Source: Pictodentalium vernedei
Lineage: Eukaryota; Mollusca; Scaphopoda; Dentaliida; Dentaliidae
Direction: 5' to 3'
DNA: 64,000 bases
NCBI GenBank assembly: GCA_031216915.1
Contig: CM062296.1
Coordinates: forward strand, 455,204,287 to 455,268,286
Each line of letters opens with the position of its first letter. The stretch's first letter is position 1. Both the position numbers and the translations under genes were made by a program. Below are positions 1 to 7,967 of the stretch, in pieces. The notes under the pieces are model-generated. The model was not told the origin of the DNA, ran no database searches, and saw nothing but the letters and a program-made list of their open reading frames with translations.

Positions 1-355
1 AAAATGTATTTTTCACGATGCTCTTGCCGGACTTCACATCGATTTTATTCATCACACAATGGAGTATCATCTCAATTTTTTGTCCCACGTTCATGTGTTC
101 GCGAAACAAATCCAATACTTCTTTCTTCACCCGTTCCATGAACAATTTCGGATCAACTTTCTTGAATGAGGGAACCACGTCGAAAGTTTTAAAAATGCCT
201 TTGATCGCGCTCTCCCATTCTACGGGCTTCGATTCGAATATTTCCATGACGAGTCGTGCTATATATTCTTCTTCCTTCCCTTTGTCGACTGCTCGTCGAA
301 TTTCATTCGATATATCTCGTTTGTCTAGATTCTGAAGTGCATCACTAGTTTTCAT
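1..355 (-). CDS. Hypothetical protein of the Polinton-like module, C-terminus outside window
   Basis: Reading the minus strand from the ATG at 355-353 gives 118 codons with no stop before the window edge, so this is the N-terminal part of a longer protein. The translation is charged and looks helical, with many Lys/Glu and no obvious signal or membrane segment. It starts with M-K-T-S-D-A-L-Q-N and contains V-P-S-F-K-K-V-D-P. An A-rich stretch with AAAATAAA lies directly upstream, like the other starts in this module. I do not recognise the family. The plus-strand ORF over the same bases is a shadow: it lacks the context and composition of a gene. Confidence 0.6.
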   Translation of the reverse strand, partial: MKTSDALQNLDKRDISNEIRRAVDKGKEEEYIARLVMEIFESKPVEWESAIKGIFKTFDVVPSFKKVDPKLFMERVKKEVLDLFREHMNVGQKIEMILHCVMNKIDVKSGKSIVKNTF

Positions 356-425
356 TTTATTTTTTTTTTTTCTTTTGAAACTTGAAGTTCTTCAACGGCT
401 TTTCATTTAGTCATCTTCTCATTTT

Positions 426-731
426 TCACAACCGAAACGTTTTGTTTTTTTTCAACGTCAGCATTTCGATTCCTTTTACTATCTTTTTCTTCTTCTCATT
501 TTTCACAACCGATGCATTTCTTGACGTCATTGCTATCGACATTTTGTTTGCCTTTTCATCGCATAAACTATGTATCTCCTCATGCCTGATCTTTCTAATT
601 TCATCATGCTCCACTTTTCCTTTTCTATCGTCGGGCGTTACTTTCATCGGCTTATTTTTTTCTGCAATTCGAGTCTGTTTAAGTTTATCCACTTCCGATC
701 TTTCAATTTTTTTCTTTCCATCATTTCGCAA
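426..731 (-). pseudogene. Lysine/glutamate-rich ORF, no ATG, probably broken at 5' end
   Basis: An open frame of about 100 codons is very rich in Lys and Glu. It has no ATG: the frame opens upstream of a TTG and is closed by an in-frame TAA next to a run of nine A, a likely slippage site. Its length and spacing (about 70 bases before the next start at 355) fit a small gene of the module that lost its start. A 20-base direct repeat recurs inside it at about 416-435 and 493-512. No family is recognised. The high Lys content could simply reflect A-rich DNA, hence the low confidence. Confidence 0.3.
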
Positions 732-798
732 ACGATATTCCTGTATGACTTCAATTTTTTTTTATTTGGTTCTATGATTTCTGAAATGTGGAATTTTT

Positions 799-1743
799 AA
801 TTTTTTACAAATCTCGTTTAACTGAGGTACGTTTTTCTCATTTAAATTTTTCATTTTTTGATTTGTTTGCTTCTTTTGTAAGAATATTTTTTTCGAATTT
901 TGTATTTAAATAATTTGTTAAAAAGTTTTAAAATTGTTTTTATATATATATATGTTTTAATTCCTTCAAAAAAAATTTTTTTTATGAAATTAATCAATTT
1001 TTTTATGTTCCTTAACGTGAAAAAAATTGAATTAATACAAGAAAAAAGGACGTTAATATTTAAACTTTTTATTTATATATAAAGAAAAAAAATCTTCTAC
1101 AAAAAAATTTTTAACATTAAAGAAAGTTAAAAATTAAAAAAAACTTTATATATATATATAGAGAGAGTAAAAAAAAACTTTTTTAACAAATTATTATTAA
1201 ATACAAAATTTAAAAATATACATTATTTGCAATAATTCATAAAACAAAAAAACCCCAAATAACTGATTATTATTAATTTTTTACAAATCTCGTTTAACTG
1301 AGGTACGTTTTTCTCATTTAAATTTTTCATTTTTTTATTTGTTTGCTTCTTTTGTAAGAATATTTTTTTCGAATTTTGTATTTAAATAATTTGTTAAAAA
1401 GTTTTAAAATTGTTTTTATATATATATATGTTTTAATTCCTTCAAAAAAATTTTTTTTTATGAAATTAATCAATTTTTTTATGTTCCTTAATGTGAAAAA
1501 AATTGAATTAATATGAGAAAAAAGGACGTTAAAATTTAAACTTTTTTTTTATATTTTAAGAAAAAAAAACTTTTACAAAAAAATTTTTTACATTAAAGAA
1601 AATTAAAAATTAAAAAAACTTTATATAAATATATAGAGAGTAAAAAAAGCAAACTTTTTTAACAAATTATTATTAAATACAAAATTTAAAAATATACATT
1701 ATTTGCAATAATTCATAAAACAAAACAAACCAAATAATCGATC
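799..1743. repeat. Two tandem 476-bp AT-rich units, each with long inverted arms
   Basis: The segment beginning AATTTTTTACAAATCTCG at 799 recurs nearly unchanged at 1275, so two copies of about 476 bp stand head to tail. Inside each copy the stretch reading AATTTTGTATTTAAATAATT (about 896-960 in copy 1) is matched by its reverse complement at about 1145-1212, so each unit can fold into a long hairpin. The block contains no gene. It sits between a minus-strand gene start (355) and a plus-strand reading frame (1744), where a divergent promoter or replication region would be expected. Confidence 0.8.
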
Positions 1744-2190
1744 ATGACAACAAAACCTAAAAGATGCAAATTGAAATTGAAACGAGTTGAAACGTGTAAG
1801 AAATTCAGTTAAAAAATCTATAGATTACAACGACACGATCCCATCGAATTGAACAAGGTCGAGACGAAGGGCTTAGAGCACAAACAGGACAAATATAGCA
1901 TGCCTTTGAAATTGGATGAAGACATGCTCGATTTGTTTTACGAGTACCAAAGCAATCTACAGAAAATCGTCATCGCCAAAGATAGAGAATTCGACAAGGA
2001 CGATTTGTCGTCGCCCTATGGAAGTTACATATATCCAAAAATCTCACTCAAACTCGTGAACAAATCGGGTGGTGAGAGCGGGTTCACCAATGTAAAAAAA
2101 CTCAAAAAAGTAAAGATAAACATTTAACACATTTTCGAAAAAGGAGAAGACACGAGTGTCAACATGCTAATAACGGACTTGGAAATATAA
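1744..2190 (+). pseudogene. Plus-strand gene remnant with two in-frame stops
   Basis: An ATG at 1744 opens a basic reading frame that is interrupted by TAA at 1810-1812 and again at 2125-2127. It then stays open in the same frame to TAA at 2188-2190. The middle portion (about 1813-2124) encodes roughly 100 residues of mixed composition containing D-L-F-Y-E-Y and S-P-Y-G-S-Y-I-Y-P, which looks more like protein than random AT-rich DNA. The simplest reading is one gene of about 148 codons with two nonsense mutations. It is the only plus-strand gene of the module and converges on the minus-strand genes. The family is not recognised. Confidence 0.4.
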
Positions 2191-2232
2191 ACAATAGAGA
2201 GATTGATTTTAGCGAAGAAGAAGGAAAAAAAA

Positions 2233-2277
2233 AGTAAAGAGATCTAGAGAGGTTGATCATCTCTAGATCTCATTACT
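2233..2277. terminator. 18-bp-arm hairpin followed by T run between convergent genes
   Basis: AGTAA-AGAGATCTAGAGA (2233-2250) and its reverse complement (2260-2277) form a stem with one unpaired base and a 9-base loop, followed by about 13 T. It lies just after the plus-strand remnant ending at 2190 and before the 3' end of minus-strand remnants at 2376. That position suggests a transcript-end structure serving both directions. The function is inferred. Confidence 0.45.
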
Positions 2278-2375
2278 TTTTTTTTTTTTGTTTTTTGTTT
2301 TTTTTTTGTTTTCCTTCTTCTTCTTCTTCTTCTTCACTATCGCCCATATATATTATAATAACATTTCCTTTTTTC

Positions 2376-2750
2376 TCAAATTTGGTGTCGATTCTTCTTT
2401 TCTTTCTTTTTGTGATATGTTACGTTTTTATAAGAACACATTTGTTTATCCGAATCATAATTATGAACGAATGTTGTGCATCTCTTGGTAACACTCGCAT
2501 CATTTCCATTCTCTTCAGAAGGTAGTGGCGACGGTGGAAAGCGTCTCATTCTTTTCAATTTCAACCATCTATCCCCCTCTTTTTTCAGTTCTTTCCTAAG
2601 ATATCCATCATTACCGTCTAATTGTTTTTCCACATCTTTTTCCCACACTATCTTGCAATATTCATCATTAGCGTCTAATCATTTTTCCACATCTTTTTCG
2701 CACTCTATCTCACAATATTCATCATTATCGTCTAAATGTTTTTCCACCTT
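2376..2750 (-). pseudogene. Broken gene with 19-residue (57-bp) tandem repeats
   Basis: On the minus strand three units of 57 bp (about 2720-2750 partial, 2663-2719, 2606-2662) encode a charged repeat with the core E-K-D-V-E-K and L-D-x-N-D. A non-repetitive Lys-rich tail runs to the stop at 2376. The second unit has a TGA in place of the codon before L-D. The first unit is out of frame with a nearby upstream ATG across an A run. Only the last 90 codons are open. The repeats are in phase with the codons, which supports former coding use. The family is unknown. Its place next to structural genes suggests a minor virion protein, but this is a guess. Confidence 0.4.
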
Positions 2751-2889
2751 TTTTCCATTTTATATTATTTTTATACTTTCTATGATGTATATTTTATATA
2801 ATTATATAATTTTTACATTATAATAACACACTCAAAATCGGTATATTCTTAAATGGCGAATTCTCACCAAACAACAAACCCTTGCCGAG

Positions 2890-3428
2890 TCACTCAATGT
2901 TCCGTCCACTCTTCAGATAGAGACCGTTTCCACTCAAAGAGTTGCCACATCTAAAGGGTTCTAGATACAATCCTTCACTGCTGTCATCTATGTGGACGCG
3001 ACACACGGCTCCTCCCTTCTTCAAAAACAGTCCGCTGCCACCCATTAATTTCTCAACTGCCGAACTCGCGAGTCCCGAGAGAGCTCCCACGCCGAGAGTC
3101 TTTCGAGAAAGGGTAATGCTTTTGCAGCAAAGGGTAATGCTTTTGCGGCGATTCCTGCCAATAGCGGTAGGAAACTGCCTTTCATTCTCAAATTGTATCT
3201 CAATTGAGCGGGACTCAATCTCACCATCAACCCTCTTCCATCATGAAGCATTTTCTCCATCCTTTTGATTTGACTTCTGGTCCAGGCGATCGAATCCTGA
3301 CCGCCACTCGTCAGATCTTCGTGAGTACATTTGAATTTCACCGCCTCGCCTCGAGTTGTTAATGCTCTCTTAAGTTTCTTCCTCTGTCCTGCAGATATGT
3401 TCACGTTTTTAACCACGTATTGTGTCAT
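2890..3428 (-). pseudogene. pX-like small hydrophobic/basic virion protein, frameshifted
   Basis: The likely start is the ATG at 3428 (M-T-Q-Y-V-V), just after an AT-rich gap. The N-terminal third is basic; the centre carries a hydrophobic stretch, L-P-L-L-A-G-I-A-A-K-A-L-P-F. That frame then runs into unrelated sequence ending at 3045. The expected continuation, Gly-rich with V-G-A-L-S-G-L-A-S and repeated G-L-Y-L/G-L-F-L motifs, is open in the next frame down to 2890. The crossover is near 3105. A 21-bp tandem duplication (A-A-K-A-L-P-F encoded twice) lies right before it. The layout matches the small membrane-active protein that accompanies penton and ATPase genes in Polinton/adintovirus elements. 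A sequencing error cannot be excluded. Confidence 0.6.
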
Positions 3429-3569
3429 AATTTTTTTTTTTAAATATATTTTCTTCAATTGTTTTTTTTGTTTTAATGATAATTATATATATTAAATAAT
3501 TTTTGTAAATTAATATTGCATTTATTTTATTTTCTTATTTATATATATACAAAATATTTTTTTTTGCTT

Positions 3570-4325
3570 TTATATTTCTCTTATGTGAAATCGTATTGTC
3601 ACCCTCTCTCCGAGAAGATCTAACAGTTCATCATTTTGATCCATCAACGTGGTTTTGAGACTATACAACATGTCTAAAATCACTGGTAGATAAACTAAAT
3701 TTCGAGGTCGTTCCACGATCTTATAACCTGGCGACATGTTTGGAAAGAATGAATAGATCATCGGTTGAGCACTACCATTCACGTAGCTTCCAGCAATCAC
3801 GTCCATGTTCACCAGAATGCTATTGACTGCGAGAATGTCGACCGTATTTTCAGATGCCGTGTGGCCTCGATACATCTTTCGATCAAATCCCAGCATCTTG
3901 CCTATAGAATCGTCCGTGTTGAAATCCACTAGAAAATTATCTTCCAAATCCAACATCGTCTGTAAGGTATTAGGGTTGGGAGCGAGTCTGATCTTGTTGC
4001 TTCTCTTTCCATCCATCTTCATTCGCGTCTGAATGTAATTGTTCAAATCGTCCATGTCGTAACTTCCTTTGGGAATTCGAATCTCCAACCAATCCACTCC
4101 GTCAGAATACTTGAACGAGTTATTCTTTTCGGTGACGTTGGGAAAGGAATAATAAGTCTCCAGATTCACCAACGCCATCTCATATCTTTTCTCTCTATTC
4201 AATTCAGTGGAAGGTTCGAATTTCGTTGCGAATCGAGTCGAATCACCACTCACCACAATTTGAATGGATTGTTTTGCAGCCGTATTCTCGGCAATCCGTT
4301 CTAACAATTCTCCTTGTTCCAACAT
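3570..4325 (-). CDS. Penton-like minor capsid protein
   Basis: This intact frame of 251 codons starts at the ATG at 4325, preceded by an AT-rich stretch. The protein has a short helical N-terminus (E-L-L-E-R-I-A-E-N) and then a beta-rich body with the segment I-P-K-G-S-Y-D-M-D-D-L-N-N-Y-I. That is a signature I associate with the single-jelly-roll minor capsid (vertex) protein of Polintons/adintoviruses in animal genomes. Around the middle it has K-M-L-G-F-D and, near the end, L-L-D-L-L-G-E-R-V-T. The length fits that family. It sits between the packaging ATPase (51 bp upstream) and the pX-like gene, the usual morphogenesis neighbourhood. It would form virion vertices. No inactivating lesion is visible. 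Confidence 0.7.
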   Translation of the reverse strand: MLEQGELLERIAENTAAKQSIQIVVSGDSTRFATKFEPSTELNREKRYEMALVNLETYYSFPNVTEKNNSFKYSDGVDWLEIRIPKGSYDMDDLNNYIQTRMKMDGKRSNKIRLAPNPNTLQTMLDLEDNFLVDFNTDDSIGKMLGFDRKMYRGHTASENTVDILAVNSILVNMDVIAGSYVNGSAQPMIYSFFPNMSPGYKIVERPRNLVYLPVILDMLYSLKTTLMDQNDELLDLLGERVTIRFHIREI

Positions 4326-4376
4326 TATATTTTAATTTTATTTTATTTTTCAAAACTAAATTATTTGATGATTTAA

Positions 4377-5201
4377 TTATTTTCTAATTTTATTTTCACT
4401 CTCTTTATTATTATCATCAGAAACATAAAACTTGTCGAATCCGTACCAATATTTTCCGCGATTAAATTCGCAAGTCAATTCGATCATGACGAAATTGTAA
4501 AGTCCTCCATCCCAAACCCTCTTGCAGAATCTCCTGAATTCCGCCGCGCTCATGTCATTTGCGACGTGATCGCTGTAGATGTGATTGAAATTCTTGAGAT
4601 CCTGGCGAAAGAGACACAGTAAATTAGCGTTCTCCCTTATTGTCTGTCTGGGCAATCGAAAATAATTCTGCGACAGGTAGAAACAGTCCACGTTGCTGTG
4701 ACGACCCCTAACATAATACGATTCGCATCGGTTCTGTCTCTCCAAAAGCAGATCGTCGAAAATCATGAGATTCTTATCTTCTGATTTCAATTCTCTAGGA
4801 TCAGGAACGTCGCTAGCGTTCTCATAACATCGACACGCGATGTTCGAAGAAGCATTTCTCTTCATCAATTCCATCGCCGCACCGTCCAAAATGGTCGAAA
4901 GAGAAGCTTCACTTTTGTCGAATTCCTCCCTACCGTCAAAGATTCTGGCTATGACGTCCTTGGGCAATCTACGACCCATGCACTCTTGAAGCAATCCGTA
5001 TTCGTTTTGAAACAAGCTCTTGCCAAACACGAACAATCTGTCGTAATCCAACCAGTCGGGTTGCGACAACAGATTCATCAACAGATTGGTCTTTCCACAA
5101 TTCGATTTTCCCACTATCAAGCCTCTTATGCTTTTGGGAAAGAACTCGTTATTCGACCTCTTGGTCGCGGCGTCGTTCCAAGACATATCTTTAATGTTCA
5201 T
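4377..5201 (-). CDS. Genome-packaging ATPase (FtsK/HerA superfamily, A32-like)
   Basis: This intact frame of 274 codons begins at the ATG at 5201. Walker A is G31-K-S-N-C-G-K37-T38 and Walker B is L145-M-I-F-D149-D150. An R-G-R-H motif at 165-168 and S-Q at 177-178 correspond to the arginine-finger and sensor region of A32-type packaging ATPases of Polintons, virophages and large DNA viruses. The enzyme would drive genome translocation into preformed capsids. The length is normal for the compact Polinton version. The C-terminus is charged and Asn/Lys-rich. It stands directly upstream of the penton-like gene on the same strand. This is the most securely identified gene of the module. Confidence 0.88.
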   Translation of the reverse strand: MNIKDMSWNDAATKRSNNEFFPKSIRGLIVGKSNCGKTNLLMNLLSQPDWLDYDRLFVFGKSLFQNEYGLLQECMGRRLPKDVIARIFDGREEFDKSEASLSTILDGAAMELMKRNASSNIACRCYENASDVPDPRELKSEDKNLMIFDDLLLERQNRCESYYVRGRHSNVDCFYLSQNYFRLPRQTIRENANLLCLFRQDLKNFNHIYSDHVANDMSAAEFRRFCKRVWDGGLYNFVMIELTCEFNRGKYWYGFDKFYVSDDNNKESENKIRK

Positions 5202-5294
5202 CTTTGTTTATTTTTTTGTTATTTTAGATTTTTTCAAACACAATTTTTATGTTTTTTTCAAACTCAGTTTTATAAATATTATTATTTATTTATA

Positions 5295-5663
5295 TTACTC
5301 CGTTCTCTTCAATCCAAATCCACTCGTCATTTTGGCCAAATCTTGTATGGGTACCACAGCATCCTTAAAATCTTTCCAACTTTGTGGCGATCACTCTAAC
5401 ATAGCTCGCTTCACCGGTGGACTGATCAACTTGTCGATCAATGCGTCGGCTGCCCTCTTGCCAGCCACAGAAACTATCCTACCACTGGCTTTGGAAGCGA
5501 CTTTCTCACCAGCATCCAAAGCCGTCTTCTTACCGACCTCAAATGCGGTCGATGCGAGTTTTCTATCTGCATCGCTCGTGAACGCTAGCATTATAGAATC
5601 GACAATGCCAGAACTGCCTTGAACGTAAGTTCTGACGCATCCCCTTTTCTTTATCACCAACAT
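5295..5663 (-). pseudogene. Ala-rich small virion-associated protein with premature TGA
   Basis: The ATG at 5663 follows a TATA-like AT stretch directly upstream. The first 90 codons encode a small protein with an Ala/Lys-rich amphipathic centre (A-G-K-R-A-A-D-A-L-I-D). A TGA stands at 5393-5391, but the same frame stays open for another 31 codons to TAA at 5297-5295, ending in a basic tail G-L-K-R-T-E. Small Ala-rich proteins of this kind sit between the ATPase and the conserved 224-aa protein in related elements. The continuing frame argues for a nonsense mutation rather than the natural end. TGA readthrough is a weaker alternative. Confidence 0.5.
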
Positions 5664-5798
5664 ATTTTATAATATATATTTTGTTTTTTCACTGGTAAAT
5701 CGTTTGTTGTTTAAATTACTTTTATTATTTTGTAGTGTAAAATTTACTCTTTTTTATTTCATATATTTTTGTTTGTTTCTCTCTCTACTTATTATATA

Positions 5799-6022
5799 TC
5801 AATCCTTCAATTCGTTCATCAGTCTTTTGTAATCGTGTTTATTCAAAACCTGCTGCCTCAACAATTCATCGCATATGCTGACTCATTATCTAATCCAGTG
5901 TTACCAGCGCGTCTAATTGCCATCAACAAACTCAATCTCTGAGACAGAGCATCAGAATCGCTTGGAAGAAAAGTGGTTTTCACCCCTTTGCCAGTCACAG
6001 ACTCGACGAACTTCTTATTCAT
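5799..6022 (-). pseudogene. Small conserved Polinton-module protein, frameshifted near C-terminus
   Basis: The start chosen is the ATG at 6022, which overlaps the stop of the upstream gene as ATGA. The alternative start at 6046 would overlap the upstream gene by 28 bases. The protein begins M-N-K-K-F-V-E-S-V-T-G and contains S-L-L-M-A-I-R-R-A-G-N-T-G. I associate this pattern with a small protein found beside the 224-aa protein in invertebrate Polinton-like elements. The frame closes at 5858, but a neighbouring frame from about 5870 stays open with D-E-L-L-R-Q-Q and stops at 5799. The arrangement suggests a single indel near 5870. Its role is unknown. Confidence 0.5.
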
Positions 6023-6693
6023 ATGGGTTTCACCACCTTCGTCCACTTGTAACCTCTGTTGGCTTTGGGTCTCGTTTCTCTGGCATCGTTATTTCTCTTC
6101 ATGGCGTGGGTCTGAACCAGAATGTCGCCGTAATTGTCGAAATCCTGTTCCATGTAATCTCCAGGCTTGTCGAAAAGGAGCAATTTGCACAGTCCAGGAG
6201 TTAATTCGTACCTATTCGAACCGACGATTAAATTATCATCATCCTCTCGCACTTCTGTGTCGCCCACAAAAGTTCTACCGTCAGAATCCTTATAAATTCC
6301 ATACAACAGATCTCTCTTACCACCATCCTCGGACGACGCGAACCTATCAGTGGTGATAGTCGAAGCTGTATCATCGCTCTCACTAACGTCGGTTTCGATT
6401 CTCATAGGAACGTAATCCGGTGTAGATTGAAAGGAATACTGTTTTGTAAAACTACCGGGCAACGAACCCATTCTCAAAGAACTCTCTTTTATAGGTCTCA
6501 ATTCTTCAACTATCTCCTTCTTGCTTCGTTCCTGAACCTCCGTCATGGGTGTAAATATTTTTGTGGCTTCGCGTCTCAATTCCATCTCTCCAAGACGTCT
6601 GCTTCTGTCAGCCAATTGAATGCTCTTCTTGGCACGTTCATATTCGCTTAAAAGTTGATCTCTACGTTTGGAATCTGTGATGTGTAAAAACAT
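6019..6693 (-). CDS. Conserved Polinton-module protein of unknown function (LYGIY-type)
   Basis: This intact frame of 224 codons begins at the ATG at 6693. The N-terminal 60 residues are charged and helical (S-K-R-R-D-Q-L-L-S-E-Y-E-R-A-K), probably a coiled coil. A linker follows, rich in Ser/Thr/Asp. The C-terminal third contains D-L-L-Y-G-I-Y-K-D, V-G-D-T-E-V and L-T-P-G-L-C-K-L-L-L-F. The pattern matches a protein repeatedly seen next to packaging ATPase and capsid genes in Polinton-like elements of cnidarians and molluscs, but I know of no assigned function. It is the first gene on this side of the element and shares an ATGA overlap with the next gene, suggesting coupled expression. Confidence 0.65.
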   Translation of the reverse strand: MFLHITDSKRRDQLLSEYERAKKSIQLADRSRRLGEMELRREATKIFTPMTEVQERSKKEIVEELRPIKESSLRMGSLPGSFTKQYSFQSTPDYVPMRIETDVSESDDTASTITTDRFASSEDGGKRDLLYGIYKDSDGRTFVGDTEVREDDDNLIVGSNRYELTPGLCKLLLFDKPGDYMEQDFDNYGDILVQTHAMKRNNDARETRPKANRGYKWTKVVKPI

Positions 6694-7420
6694 TTTTTCG
6701 TTTTCTAAATTATTAATATTTCCTTTAGAGTATGCTAACTTGAGTTATTTATTATTTTCAAAATCAAATGTATAATTATTTTTATGTTTTATGTTTTAAG
6801 TAAATAAAAATCTTCTGTCTTTAATATAATAACTAAAACCAGTTGAGAAAAAACATTTTACAAAATGAAACCTCGATAAATAGTTAAAAAATATTAAAAT
6901 AACATCCGTTTCAAACGTGTTAAAAATCAGAAAGAACATGAATAATTAAAATCTCGAATAAAAACATGTCAGTAAATGTAACGCTTTTCAAAAAAAATAA
7001 CATCAATTAATATTTTGAACTGTTTCCGCTTTCATCCATAGAATAGTTTTTCAGTTAAACGATTTAACTGACAATTGACTCATTTGAATGAAAAACCTGT
7101 AATACATTTCGAGCGTGACAAATGGCGTTCTCAGTAAGGTTATACAGTAAATATCACTTTGACATGTGATCTGCTTGTCAGCTTGATAAAACAGACTGAT
7201 GATTGTAGACTGACACCCGAATGGAATGGTTTAACACGCCGAAGGCGCGCAGGGACGGTATGGGGAACAAGCCCTTTTCGACCCTCAGTGACTGGACAAT
7301 AAAATCCACAGCGCTTCATTCGTGAATAATTATATTCGCGTGTCAGAACGAGCTTCATCACAGAGTAACTCGGTGTAATGATTCACATTATTTTGATAAA
7401 ATTTATTATTATTTCACTTC
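6694..7420. other. AT-rich non-coding stretch at presumed element edge
   Basis: There is no gene here. The first half (to about 7,020) is very AT-rich, like the gaps inside the module. After about 7,080 the base composition rises to that of the following DNA, so the element boundary probably falls in this interval. No inverted repeat shared with the visible part of the element was found. Confidence 0.4.
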
Positions 7421-7960
7421 TGACGTAAGTGGGGATACCCATAGTGGATTTTTCCCAAACTCAATAGAAAAAACTAAGTTTTTTTTGAAAATCCCACGAT
7501 GGGTATTTCCACTTGTACAGTATAAATAGAGCTCTTGCACGCTACAATCATCACTGGCGAAGATCCTCCAGGATCGGCCACACGAAAAAGGTGAGAAGAA
7601 ATCTACGTGAATCCAAATGTATGGGGATGGATACCCATAGTAGATTTTCCAAAAAACTTAGTTTTTCTGTTGAGTTTGGAAAAATCCACTATGGGTATCC
7701 CCACTTACGTCAGAAGTGGGGATACCCATAGTGGATTTTCCAAAAAAACTCAGTTTTTTCTGTTGAGTTTGGAAAAATCCGCTACGGATATCCCCACTTA
7801 CGTCAGAAGTGGGGATACCCATAGTGGATTTTCCAAAAGAACTCAGTTTTTTTCTGTTGAGTTTGGAAAAATCCGCTATGGATATCCCCACTTACGTCAG
7901 AAGTGGGGATACCCATAGTGGATTTTTCCAAACTGGGGTTTTTTCTGTTCAGTTTGGAAA
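7421..7960. repeat. Tandem array of palindromic units (about 92-95 bp)
   Basis: The unit starts with CAGAAGTGGGGATACCCATA, continues with GTGGATTTTCC, and ends with the inverse (GGAAAAATCC...TATCCCCACTT), so each unit is itself a near-perfect hairpin around an A/T-rich centre. CAGAAG junctions lie at 7711, 7803 and 7898, giving periods of 92 and 95. A related single palindrome lies at 7427-7512, separated from the array by a putative promoter segment. The junctions read CTTACGTCAG, which includes a CRE-like half site. No protein is implied. The ORFs on both strands here are translations of the repeat. Confidence 0.85.
7521..7597 (+). promoter_or_regulatory. Possible core promoter with TATA box and splice-donor-like site
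   Basis: TATAAATAGA at 7521-7530 is a good TATA box. About 30 bases downstream is CAATCATCAC, a plausible start region. At 7587-7597 the sequence AAAGGTGAGAAG matches a 5' splice donor. Together these resemble a promoter plus a short non-coding first exon. They lie between a lone palindrome and the palindromic array. No downstream exon is recognisable, so this is tentative. Confidence 0.3.
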
Positions 7961-7967
7961 AAAATCC

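Larger units (their letters stand above)
1..6700 (-). mobile_element. Partial Polinton/Maverick (adintovirus-like) capsid module
   Basis: A compact run of minus-strand genes separated by short AT-rich gaps holds a packaging ATPase, a penton-like minor capsid protein, a pX-like small hydrophobic protein and small conserved accessory proteins. This set and order is known from Polintons/adintoviruses integrated in invertebrate genomes. The gene density contrasts sharply with the repeat-filled DNA to the right. The left end lies outside the window. The right end is somewhere between 6.7 and 7.4 kb, but I found no terminal inverted repeat or 6-bp duplication that fixes it. Integrase, polymerase and major capsid genes would have to lie to the left. 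Several genes are broken, so the copy is probably an ageing insertion. Confidence 0.8.

Noticed and set aside
18-335. Plus-strand 105-codon ORF
   Set aside because: It is antisense to the better-supported minus-strand frame that is open from 355 to the window edge; its Phe/Ser-rich composition is that of a shadow.
5391-5393. Programmed TGA readthrough or selenocysteine
   Set aside because: No readthrough context or stem-loop was recognised, and neighbouring genes of the module also carry lesions.
7700-7960. CRISPR-like array
   Set aside because: Units are self-palindromic with no unique spacers, and the context is animal DNA.
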